A stretch of DNA of 64,000 bases. It comes from Nitrosospira sp. NpAV (GTDB lineage: Bacteria > Pseudomonadota > Gammaproteobacteria > Burkholderiales > Nitrosomonadaceae). The DNA lies in assembly GCF_000832065.1 (NCBI RefSeq), contig NZ_JXQM01000019.1:1-64000 (forward strand), given 5' to 3'. Under the pieces are notes generated by a model. The model was not told where the DNA came from and ran no database searches. It was given only the letters and a program-made list of their open reading frames with translations. Shown piece by piece: positions 35,378 to 43,867 of the stretch; position 1 is the stretch's first letter; every line of letters begins with the position of its first letter. The position numbers and the translations under genes are program-made.

Positions 35378-37075
35378 ATGAAAACTTTCCATTTCTACGA
35401 CCGGGGCTCCGATCGTCCCTGGATCAACCCGATGCTCACCAATGCGGTGATAGTCGGCCATACCACGGCCACCAGCACCAAACTCTGGATGCGCGCTTAT
35501 CAGGAGAACAGCTATCGCATGGTGATCTGCCCCGAGCCCCTCTTGGGTCACGATGAGGTTGCCACCGATTGGAACCCGGAAACGAAGAGTAAAAAAGGAA
35601 AGGAGTCTTTTTTACTGAGAAACATCCATAACGGCGATACGCGCGAGATCGCCAATGCCGTGCTCACGGACAAGGCGGATTTAAAGTTCGGGCACGACAT
35701 CACGAACGTCTGGGAAATCGATGGCCTGAAACCCGGCCAGCGCTATTATTACGCGGCCTTTGCCCTGGATCTGGCGGCAAGGAAAACGCCATGGGAGATC
35801 GTGCCGGATAATAAAGTCAACCGCTTCAAGACACAGGGGGATTCTCAGGAATCCATGACTTTCGGTCTCTTCAGCTGCCATATGCCATACAGGAAAAATT
35901 CGTTCGACCTGGTGAATATTCACATGTGGGACCGGTTCGGCGACGAACTTGAACAACGCAATGGCGAATTTATCCTGGGTGTCGGCGATCAGGTCTATGT
36001 GGATGGTAATTCCAATGTCAGCATATGGGAGTGGCTGAAAAAAATCCGCAAGGAATTCATGCAGGAAGTAAAGCCCGAAGACCGCGTCGAGGTGATGCGC
36101 TCTTGGTACCGCGATATCTACCGGGGTTACTGGGGCCATCGCCAACTGCGCAATGTATTCTCGCGCTTTCCTGTTTATATGATGTGGGACGACCATGAAA
36201 TCCTCGACGGATGGGGTTCTTACGATGCCAAGGAAAAAAGAAACCTGCTGGACTCATGGTGGGACTGGGGCAATGATGACGAGAAACTCCTGCTCCTCAA
36301 CCAGATGTACGAAGCCGCGAAACTTACCTATCACGAATATGAGCATTCGCATAATCCCGAGACGCCCGCTAACCAATTCGATTATGCCTTCACCTGGGGT
36401 TCGGCGGCTTTTTATGTTCTAGACATGCGTGGGCAGCGCGACTATACCCGCACGACCAAGGATCGAATTCTTGGTCACGCCCAGATGAAGCGCTTCAAGG
36501 ATTGGCTTGGTTCCAAGACCGTCAAGAACGCGGAATCGATTTTTGTGGTTTCGCCTGTCCCCATTGTGCATGCGATGAGCTTTGTTGTCAATTATCTCGA
36601 TATTCTCGGCGTAGCCGACGATATGCGCGACGAATGGGAACACGAGAGCAACTGGGTAGAGCGTGACGTGCTGCTGGATGCTGCCTTTGCCGCAGCGAAA
36701 GCTTACGGAAAGGCACTTTATTTTCTCAGCGGCGATGTGCATATCGGCGCGGCGTTTCGCATGACCCACAAGAAGTATCCAGATGCCCGCATTTATCAAT
36801 TGACATCGAGCGCCATCACCTATGACCTGCCCTGGGCAAAGGCTTCCGCACTTGCACTGACTGTCAGGGATAAAGGACTTTTGCAGAGGGATGCGGAACA
36901 TATCGAACCCAATGTCGCATTCCAATTGCTCATGGAACCTTGCAAGACCAATAATTTTGCGCTCATCAATGTCCAACGCAACGACCAGGGGCAGACCGAA
37001 GTGCGTTGGGATCTTTACGGTTCAGCGGAGCAGCGCGCGACAGTCACCAAACTGGAGCGTCTGGTACTGATTTAG
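35378..37075 (+). CDS. PhoD-like metallophosphatase
   Basis: The 565-residue protein fits the PhoD-like phosphatase family (alkaline phosphatase D). An N-terminal beta domain is followed by the metal-binding stretches SCHMPYRKN, GVGDQVYVDGN, MMWDDHEILDGWG and LSGDVHIGAAFRM. PhoD enzymes are phosphodi/monoesterases using Ca2+ and Fe3+. No Tat or Sec signal peptide is visible, unlike classical PhoD, so it may be cytosolic or the start may lie elsewhere; ATG 35378 is the first in the frame. It is transcribed alone. Confidence 0.82.
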   Translation: MKTFHFYDRGSDRPWINPMLTNAVIVGHTTATSTKLWMRAYQENSYRMVICPEPLLGHDEVATDWNPETKSKKGKESFLLRNIHNGDTREIANAVLTDKADLKFGHDITNVWEIDGLKPGQRYYYAAFALDLAARKTPWEIVPDNKVNRFKTQGDSQESMTFGLFSCHMPYRKNSFDLVNIHMWDRFGDELEQRNGEFILGVGDQVYVDGNSNVSIWEWLKKIRKEFMQEVKPEDRVEVMRSWYRDIYRGYWGHRQLRNVFSRFPVYMMWDDHEILDGWGSYDAKEKRNLLDSWWDWGNDDEKLLLLNQMYEAAKLTYHEYEHSHNPETPANQFDYAFTWGSAAFYVLDMRGQRDYTRTTKDRILGHAQMKRFKDWLGSKTVKNAESIFVVSPVPIVHAMSFVVNYLDILGVADDMRDEWEHESNWVERDVLLDAAFAAAKAYGKALYFLSGDVHIGAAFRMTHKKYPDARIYQLTSSAITYDLPWAKASALALTVRDKGLLQRDAEHIEPNVAFQLLMEPCKTNNFALINVQRNDQGQTEVRWDLYGSAEQRATVTKLERLVLI

Positions 37076-37222
37076 CCCGAATCCGGCAACGCCTGACACG
37101 CAAGAATAGCGACTGGTAGGGCGTCAATAAGCCAAGCGCATCGCGCCGCATGAAAATCCGTTTTAACCACTCTCCGGATTATGCTTCGTTCACCTCATGC
37201 CCGCCACCCCGCCTTCCCGCTT

Positions 37223-37708
37223 CTACATCCGCTGCGATAGCGGATATTTGCCGGTGAGCACCCAGGCTTCGGTAGCCAGCCGCAATGACGTGCTCAGGTA
37301 TTCCATCCGGATACCCAGCTTGTCAGGCGCGGTGATGATGGCATTTGCGGGCTTTCCGCGCTCCGGGCTTATCAGCGCTTCTATGCCGATGCCTTGCTGC
37401 TTCAATTTTTTTATTCTGCCTTCGAGATCCGACTCCCACATGCCAAAGTAAAGAATTTGTCCCACGCTTTTCTCCGAAAATATCCCATTGCCACCGGCCT
37501 GGATCAATTCCAGATAAGGCGGGCGGCTCCTTGAATATACGGCGATTACTTTTATGCTTTCGGATTGTTGGGTCTCGGGATTTTCAATACACAATACGCT
37601 ATCCGTTGGTTCGGTAAACTTCACGCCTAATACATTCGAATAATACTCAACGGCTTCCTTGTAATTATGAACGACTATGCCGATATGGTAGTAGGGCGAA
37701 TCAAACAT
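37223..37708 (-). CDS. VOC-family (glyoxalase-like) protein
   Basis: The 161-residue protein has the vicinal-oxygen-chelate fold pattern: YYHIGIVVHNYKEAVEYYSN at the start of the first module, YLELIQAGG, and RMEYLS near the end of the second. His in HIG and Glu in YLEL/RMEY are the usual metal ligands. Substrate unknown; methylmalonyl-CoA epimerase- or glyoxalase-like roles are both possible. ATG 37708 was chosen over the longer frame (to 37825), which overlaps the upstream gene. It is the last gene of a three-gene operon. Confidence 0.8.
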   Translation of the reverse strand: MFDSPYYHIGIVVHNYKEAVEYYSNVLGVKFTEPTDSVLCIENPETQQSESIKVIAVYSRSRPPYLELIQAGGNGIFSEKSVGQILYFGMWESDLEGRIKKLKQQGIGIEALISPERGKPANAIITAPDKLGIRMEYLSTSLRLATEAWVLTGKYPLSQRM

Positions 37709-37721
37709 ATTGCACCTTTTT

Positions 37722-38504
37722 TCAGCGAAGTAGCGACTGTTCCCGCGAGGGGGCGATGGCGGAGCGAAGCTGATTTTGCAGCGGCATGGGCATTCCGGTG
37801 AGACTGATTCCCTGCAGTTCCGCAATGGAACGAAGCTGGTTGGGGAATTGTTTGAAGAGCGGCCGCGTCCTGACCAGCGTACCTTCCGGCCGTTCTTTCA
37901 TGCGAAACAGGGTCACGCGCAGACGCGGCAGGCTCCTGGCAGTAAACGCTTTCTGGGGCAAACGGACATTGAGCTCAAAACTTTCCAGCTCTTCAAGGTG
38001 ATGCCCCTCCAGGCCTTCGCGTCCTTGCGGGTCGGGATAGCTGCGCCGCTGCCCAATGTCGGGCACGGAGCCCGCGGCAATGAGCCGGTTGCCGTCGGTG
38101 ACCTCATAGGCAAGCCCGTATTCAAGCCGGTCCGGCACCACAATGGCTCCCGCAACGACATGAGCGCCGATAACCGATATCCTGCCGCGATTGACGCGAA
38201 GCCGCAGCCGGACCGATGCGAGGCCGCTGGTGTCGCGATCAACCGGTGCTTCGGCCTGTTCTCCCTGCGGCCGCCCGGCGGCCGCCATCCGTTCTGGCAC
38301 AGGCTCCATGATTGGACCGTCGGGTTCCTGCGCCGACAAGCCGTCCGCGCTCATCAACTGTACTTTGCCGCGGATCGGGCGTGGCCGGGCAGGGAAATCG
38401 CTCATCGCCCTCAGCCTTGGATTTTCGATGACCGGAGGCGCGGATGGGTCCGAGCGCATTGCGACAAGTTTGTCGAGACCGGCCCGAATTTTACGTCTTG
38501 CCAT
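37722..38504 (-). CDS. Unknown protein between M64 peptidase and VOC genes
   Basis: I do not recognise this 260-residue protein. The first ~90 residues are Pro/Arg-rich and disordered. Residues 95-215 look beta-rich with pairs of strands (SVRLRLRVNRGRISVIGAHV, LPRLRVTLFRMKE), and the C-terminus is helical. A cytosolic or secreted location cannot be decided. AGGAGG precedes the ATG. It starts only 9 bp after the stop of the M64 peptidase and ends 13 bp before the VOC gene, so all three are likely one operon; a role with the peptidase is plausible. Confidence 0.65.
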   Translation of the reverse strand: MARRKIRAGLDKLVAMRSDPSAPPVIENPRLRAMSDFPARPRPIRGKVQLMSADGLSAQEPDGPIMEPVPERMAAAGRPQGEQAEAPVDRDTSGLASVRLRLRVNRGRISVIGAHVVAGAIVVPDRLEYGLAYEVTDGNRLIAAGSVPDIGQRRSYPDPQGREGLEGHHLEELESFELNVRLPQKAFTARSLPRLRVTLFRMKERPEGTLVRTRPLFKQFPNQLRSIAELQGISLTGMPMPLQNQLRSAIAPSREQSLLR

Positions 38505-38513
38505 GATATCCTC

Positions 38514-40592
38514 CTACCAATTCCGGCCGTGCCGGTAGTTGTGGATCCACTGATAATAGATCTTCTGTAGCGACAAGCCGGGAGTGGCCCGGATCATCCC
38601 GAACCAGTCGGTGTTATGCACGAAGAGATCCCGTCTGCCGGCAACACCCTCATAGTTACACGGGATGAACCTGTCTACCGAACCAAGGTTCCATTCACCC
38701 ACCCAATCATGCCGCCAGGCGCAAGCAAGTGCTGATCCATTGGACACCATGGTGCCCAGATATTCCCGGAACCAGTTCCTGGAATTATAAACAAACAGGT
38801 CTTCCTTTCCGTCGCCGTTGATATCGCCAACAAAATGAAGATCATCCTTGCGCATTTGCCACCCCGGCGCGTTGCCATCATAGCGTTTCACCATCGCAAG
38901 TTGCCTGCCGTCGGATGCCAGCATGCCGAGGTAAGCGATTGACCAGTTTTCGCCATTGAATACATACAAGTCTTTCTTTCCGTCGCCGTTGAAGTCAGCG
39001 ATGTAGTGGCGGTCGCCGCGCCTCATTTGCCAGCCCGGCATTGAACCATCGTAGCGCTTCTGCATGGCAAGCGCGGCACCTGTCGAGCGGAGGATGCCCA
39101 GATAGGGAATTGACCATTCGGTGCCATTAAAGACCCAGAGATCTTCCCTGCCCTCTCCCGTGAAATCGCCCGTATAATGGCGGTCACCGGGGCGCATCTG
39201 CCAACCCGGCATCGAGCCGTCATAGCGCTGGACCAGTGTGAAGCCGCTCCCGGACGACCGCAGCATCCCGATATAGGGAATAGCCCAATCGGCGCCATTC
39301 ACCACGAAAAGATCCTTTTTTCCGTTACCATCGAAATCGGCAACATAGAAACGATCGCCTTTCTGGAATTGCCATCCCGGCATGGAATCGTCGTAGCGCG
39401 CTATCAGCTTGAGGCCGTTATCACCGTCGTCGACGAGCAGGCCCAGATATTCCATGACCCAATCGGTGCTGTTGTAGACGACAACTTCATCTTTCCCGTC
39501 TCCATTGAAGTCGCCAATGTAAAACCGGTCGTTCGGCATGAATTGCCACGAGCCCGGCACCCTGTCCACCGTGCTGAACACGAGATCGAGCTGCGCGCCG
39601 CCGGAGCGGTAGATCATGATGCCGTTGCCATTATGCACCAGTAAATCGTGCTTGCCGTCACCATTGAAGTCGCCGGCATGGCATGTGAGGAAGTTGCGCC
39701 CCGTATATGCATGGTGCCGGGTCTTCATTTCCGTGTAGCAAACCGGGCAATAGGGAGGCGAGTTGCCGCGCATCCGGCAGTTCTCGACCGGGCGGTATTT
39801 GCCGCTGGTCACGTATTGCGCCCCCTCGAACAACCCGGCATCCTGGCTGCTGTCCCATCCCGCAGGCCGGGTTCCCTGATTGTAGTTGGTGCAGCCGCCG
39901 GCGCCGGGATTGGGATTGATGCCGGTGGGAACGGGAGTGGCAGGATTGACGAATCGACCCCACTTTAAGGTCGCGCGGTCCGTGTTGGCGGTAACATTGA
40001 CGCTGCCCGGCTCGCCGCCGGCATAGGTGCCGGGCTGGCAGTACTCGTCGGCGAGACCCCCTGCTCCATGACCGAATTCGTGTGCCATCACTTCCCAGGA
40101 CGAGCCCAGGGTGACAATCTGGAAACCGCCGCCCCCGCAACCGCCAAAACCGTTCTCGTTCAGAATAATCAGCACGAGATCATAATCGGGAGCCCACGTG
40201 TTGAGCGCGTCTTGCACCCGCGTCGAGGTGTCTGCCCCATTCTCCAGCCAGCAATGGGCCCATGAGCCGCTGTAAATATAGCCGAGAGCCGTATTGCGCA
40301 ATGTCGTGCTGACAATGGTGTCATCGCTGCCATCGGCTGGAGTGCCCTTCTCGTCATAGACACGCTGGCTGACTCCCGAATCCACGGAAATCAGGTTAAC
40401 CCTGAAGATATTGAAGGCCTGCATATCCTCGTAGAAGTAGTCGTTGCCAAACACGCCATCGATAAGCAGCTCTTTGACTTTGTTGTTATAGGCGGTTTGA
40501 TCGCCCTCGGCGAATCCATCGCCGAGCACCGCAATATTCTTTTTGGCGCCAACCGGCCCCGAGCGAAGAATTTGAGTGACGCTGTCGGGCAT
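38514..40592 (-). CDS. M64-type metallopeptidase with FG-GAP repeats
   Basis: Residues 1-250 match peptidase family M64 (IgA peptidase): AVLGDGFAEGD, then the zinc site HEFGHGAGGLADEY at 171-184. From about residue 310 to 650 there are roughly six FG-GAP/VCBS-type repeats of about 55-58 residues, each with a Ca-loop such as GDFNGDGKHDLLVHNG and a YDGSMPGWQ linker. These usually form a beta-propeller that binds proteins or sugars. No signal peptide is visible at ATG 40592, which has AGGAGA upstream, so export by another route or an odd start is implied. It heads an operon with two small genes. Confidence 0.85.
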   Translation of the reverse strand: MPDSVTQILRSGPVGAKKNIAVLGDGFAEGDQTAYNNKVKELLIDGVFGNDYFYEDMQAFNIFRVNLISVDSGVSQRVYDEKGTPADGSDDTIVSTTLRNTALGYIYSGSWAHCWLENGADTSTRVQDALNTWAPDYDLVLIILNENGFGGCGGGGFQIVTLGSSWEVMAHEFGHGAGGLADEYCQPGTYAGGEPGSVNVTANTDRATLKWGRFVNPATPVPTGINPNPGAGGCTNYNQGTRPAGWDSSQDAGLFEGAQYVTSGKYRPVENCRMRGNSPPYCPVCYTEMKTRHHAYTGRNFLTCHAGDFNGDGKHDLLVHNGNGIMIYRSGGAQLDLVFSTVDRVPGSWQFMPNDRFYIGDFNGDGKDEVVVYNSTDWVMEYLGLLVDDGDNGLKLIARYDDSMPGWQFQKGDRFYVADFDGNGKKDLFVVNGADWAIPYIGMLRSSGSGFTLVQRYDGSMPGWQMRPGDRHYTGDFTGEGREDLWVFNGTEWSIPYLGILRSTGAALAMQKRYDGSMPGWQMRRGDRHYIADFNGDGKKDLYVFNGENWSIAYLGMLASDGRQLAMVKRYDGNAPGWQMRKDDLHFVGDINGDGKEDLFVYNSRNWFREYLGTMVSNGSALACAWRHDWVGEWNLGSVDRFIPCNYEGVAGRRDLFVHNTDWFGMIRATPGLSLQKIYYQWIHNYRHGRNW

Positions 40593-40764
40593 GGCGAGTC
40601 TCCTATAGCGGAAATTCAGGAAGCGGGATCACCGGCAGGCAGGCACGTCATTATGCAGACCGATCCCTCTTTATTCATAGCTGAAAACAATAAAAAAGAA
40701 AGGATTTTTTATCGCGGGGACATTTTTACGGCTTTAACAACCATCCATCCGGTCTTTTTAGCAA

Positions 40765-43314
40765 TTACCGCTGCCATAGAATCTGACGCGCTTCCAGGGG
40801 AACTCGCGCGCTATCGTGGCGGGGTATGAGCCGGGCTGTATAGTCCGATGCCGGGCGATCCGCGGGCACGCGCGCATGAAACGCATAGCCGGTGGCCGCG
40901 GCGACCAGTTCATGCAGGCGCGTCATCTCCTGGCGCACGGGCGCGTCTCCTAAAATACCATCGGCATACAACTCGACGCACACCGCTTTCGGGTCGAGAT
41001 CGTTGAGATAGACATGAACCAAAAATACGTGGTGCCCACTCTCTGTCTCAACCGTCATCTCGCCAAAGCGCAGGGCGGACCATTTTTGCGCCAGCGCTTG
41101 ACGCCAATCCGACACCTGCACACCGAGCGCGCCTTTATCGGCGCTGCGGTCACGGTAGGCAGCCGCAGCCGGAAGATAGTGGTTCTCCGTATATTCGCGG
41201 ACCACGCGATTGGCGGAAAAACGGGGCGTCAATTGCGCCATGCTATTGCGCATGCGCGTGACCCATGCGGTTGGAATACCCTGTTTGTCGCGGGCATAGA
41301 ATTCCGGAATCACCTCTCTTTCCAGCAGATCATAAAGAGCTTCGGCCTCGGCAGCGTCCCACGCCGGATCGTCGCCGTGCTCCTTGCCGTCGCCCAACGC
41401 CCATCCTACTTCCGGCGTATAGGCTTCCGCCCACCACCCGTCCAGCACCGACAGGTTGATGCCACCATTGACGAGCACTTTCATTCCACTGGTTCCGCTT
41501 GCCTCCCATGGCCGCCGCGGCGTATTGAGCCAGACATCGACCCCCTGCACCAATTGCATGGTCAATTGCATGTCATAGTCGCTCAGGAATATCACGGAGG
41601 CGCGCGCTCCGGCACGCTGAATAAAACGCATCCACTCCTGAATCAGGGCTTTCCCCGCCTCGTCCGCCGGATGAGCCTTGCCCGCCATGATGAGCTGAAC
41701 CGGACGCTGTGGATTACTCAACAGGCACAACAATCGCTCAGGGTCATGCAACAGCAGATCCGGTCTCTTGTAGGTCGCAAAACGGCGTGCAAAACCCAGC
41801 GTCAGAGCATCCGGATCAAGCAGGGTATTCGCGGCCTCAACCGCATCGGACAGTGCTCCCGACATGGCCAATTGCCGGGACAACCGTTGCCGGACAAACT
41901 CGACAAGCGACTTGCTCGCGGCGCTGCGGAATCGCCAGAGATCCACGTCTGATACACAGAGAATCTTTTGCTCCAGTATTTCAGTCGTTCCCGCCCAGCG
42001 ATTTTCTCCACAGGCCTCGGTCCAAAAACTGGATGCGGCCGGCGAATCCCAGGTCGGCACATGCACGCCGTTGGTCACGTGTCCCACGGGCACTTCATCT
42101 GTCGGCCAGCGTGGAAAGAGCGAACCAAGAAGATGCCTGCTCACCTTTCCGTGCAAGCGGCTCACGCCATTTATCGACCCGCTCCCGTGAATCGCCAGAT
42201 AAGCCATGTTGAACGGCTCCGAAGAATCGTTCGGATTGCGGCGGCCCAGCGCCAGCAGATCATGGCATGTGATGCCGAGCTTGGTCTTGGCATAATCAGC
42301 AAGGTATTGCTCTATCAGGTCTGGAGCGAAACAGTCAAACCCGGCGGCAACTGCCGTGTGCGTGGTGAAGAGATTGCCTGCGCGCGTGATGGATAGTGCA
42401 GCCTCAAAACCAAGCCCGGTTTGTTCCATGCAGCTCCGGGCACGCTCCAACACCGCAAAGGCGGCGTGTCCCTCATTCAGGTGGCAAACTTCCGGCCGGA
42501 TGCCCAGCTCGGCGAGCAACCGCCAGCCACCGAGCCCAAGCAGCAATTCCTGCTGAAGGCGCAGTTCCGATCCCCCGCCATAAAGCTCGCTGGTAATCCC
42601 CCTGTGAGTGGGATGGTTAGCGGCATCGTTACTGTCCAGCAGATACAATTTTACCCTGCCCACCTGAACCTGCCAGGTACGCAGCCACACCGAATAGCCG
42701 GGCAGCTTGAACTCCAGCCGCAACCATTCCCCATTCGGGCGGCGTAATGGCGTAATAGGCAATTGGCCAGGGTCGTTGTAGGGAAAGAGCGCCAGCTGGG
42801 CGCCGTCCTTATCGATTACCTGGCGAAAATAACCCTGCTGGTATAGCAACCCCACGCCGATCACCGGCACACCCAGTTCGCTGGCGGCTTTGAGCTGGTC
42901 ACCGGCCACGTTGCCCAGCCCGCCGGAATAAATGGGCAGCGCTTCGCTCAGCATGAATTCCATGCAGAAATACGCAACGCAACGCAGGGGGGATTTCGGA
43001 TGTGTTTTCTGGAACCAGGTGGATGCTTCGGCCGCTGCGGCCCTGTCCCGCGCCAGGTCAGCGATGTCCTTGCAAAAGACGGGGTTGGCGAAATCTTGCT
43101 GGAGTTTTTCCCGTGAGACCGTCTGTAGGACTACCCATGGATTATGTGTCAGCTCCCATAGCGCCGGGTCCATCTGCGCCCAAAGGTGGTCCGCGCTGTG
43201 ATCCCACGATGTCTGCATATCCAGGGCCAGCTCCGCCAGCGCATCGTACCCCTCGATATCCCTCGTGGATTGCAGCCGGTAAAGCGGTTTGCGATCTGAT
43301 GTCTGGTCAGCCAA
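40765..43314 (-). CDS. glgP: Alpha-glucan phosphorylase
   Basis: The 849-residue enzyme releases glucose-1-phosphate from glycogen or maltodextrin using pyridoxal phosphate. It belongs to the branch with an N-terminal DUF3417 region: AVAYFCMEFMLSEALP-like, YSGGLGNVAGDQLKAASELG, CHLNEGHAAF and the PLP-lysine segment ASGTSGMKVLVNGGINLSVL. Its total length fits this branch. The start is TTG 43314 with GGGGAGG about 9 nt upstream; no better ATG exists nearby. It is divergent from the operon at 43529. Confidence 0.93.
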   Translation of the reverse strand: MADQTSDRKPLYRLQSTRDIEGYDALAELALDMQTSWDHSADHLWAQMDPALWELTHNPWVVLQTVSREKLQQDFANPVFCKDIADLARDRAAAAEASTWFQKTHPKSPLRCVAYFCMEFMLSEALPIYSGGLGNVAGDQLKAASELGVPVIGVGLLYQQGYFRQVIDKDGAQLALFPYNDPGQLPITPLRRPNGEWLRLEFKLPGYSVWLRTWQVQVGRVKLYLLDSNDAANHPTHRGITSELYGGGSELRLQQELLLGLGGWRLLAELGIRPEVCHLNEGHAAFAVLERARSCMEQTGLGFEAALSITRAGNLFTTHTAVAAGFDCFAPDLIEQYLADYAKTKLGITCHDLLALGRRNPNDSSEPFNMAYLAIHGSGSINGVSRLHGKVSRHLLGSLFPRWPTDEVPVGHVTNGVHVPTWDSPAASSFWTEACGENRWAGTTEILEQKILCVSDVDLWRFRSAASKSLVEFVRQRLSRQLAMSGALSDAVEAANTLLDPDALTLGFARRFATYKRPDLLLHDPERLLCLLSNPQRPVQLIMAGKAHPADEAGKALIQEWMRFIQRAGARASVIFLSDYDMQLTMQLVQGVDVWLNTPRRPWEASGTSGMKVLVNGGINLSVLDGWWAEAYTPEVGWALGDGKEHGDDPAWDAAEAEALYDLLEREVIPEFYARDKQGIPTAWVTRMRNSMAQLTPRFSANRVVREYTENHYLPAAAAYRDRSADKGALGVQVSDWRQALAQKWSALRFGEMTVETESGHHVFLVHVYLNDLDPKAVCVELYADGILGDAPVRQEMTRLHELVAAATGYAFHARVPADRPASDYTARLIPRHDSARVPLEARQILWQR

Positions 43315-43528
43315 CTCTTGATCCTCCCCTACGTTCCGGATGGAATCTCCCGCATCCGGATATGTTCACCAATTGCCTGGTCTCAGTCAAGGGCTCCCTG
43401 AACAAACACATAAGGGATTATATGTTCGGAAGCGAACGGAAGCCTGGTGCAAAGCGGCCCATAGTAAGCGCAATGGCGAATATACAGCCCATCTTTATTC
43501 CCGGCGATGAATGAATCAGGAACCGATA

Positions 43529-43867
43529 ATGGAAAAAGAACCATTGATCAAATTAACCTGGCATGGCCGTGAGACGGTTGTATCCGTGCCAGCGTTGCTT
43601 GATCAGGCCGAGCAAATAGAAATTATCCTGCCGCTCAACTATAACCACGCCTTGTTTCACAGACTTCATCCTCACGCGCCCCCGGCTGAGCTGGAGGCTA
43701 TCGATGTGTCCGGCGGTCCGGAACTCCTGGTAAAGATTGCAACGATTAACGGCTTGGAGGAATTTGACGCGCTCGCCAGCAAGCTGACCACCGCTCAGAC
43801 GGAGATACGTGTCGTCAGTCCGCCGAAAGTGGTCATCACGCATCCCGCCGCGAATTCCGAAGTATGA
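43529..43867 (+). CDS. Small unknown protein heading a lipid/phosphate operon
   Basis: The 112-residue product is a soluble alpha/beta protein with no recognised motif and no signal peptide. ATG 43529 has AGGAA 8 nt upstream; an earlier ATG at 43511 is in frame but lacks a ribosome site. Its stop overlaps the start of the phospholipase D gene by 4 nt (ATGA), so it is translationally coupled to it. Confidence 0.6.
   Translation: MEKEPLIKLTWHGRETVVSVPALLDQAEQIEIILPLNYNHALFHRLHPHAPPAELEAIDVSGGPELLVKIATINGLEEFDALASKLTTAQTEIRVVSPPKVVITHPAANSEV

Noticed and set aside
38600-39700. Regular ~170-bp periodicity
   Set aside because: Considered as a DNA repeat array; it is explained by the FG-GAP repeats of the M64 protein.
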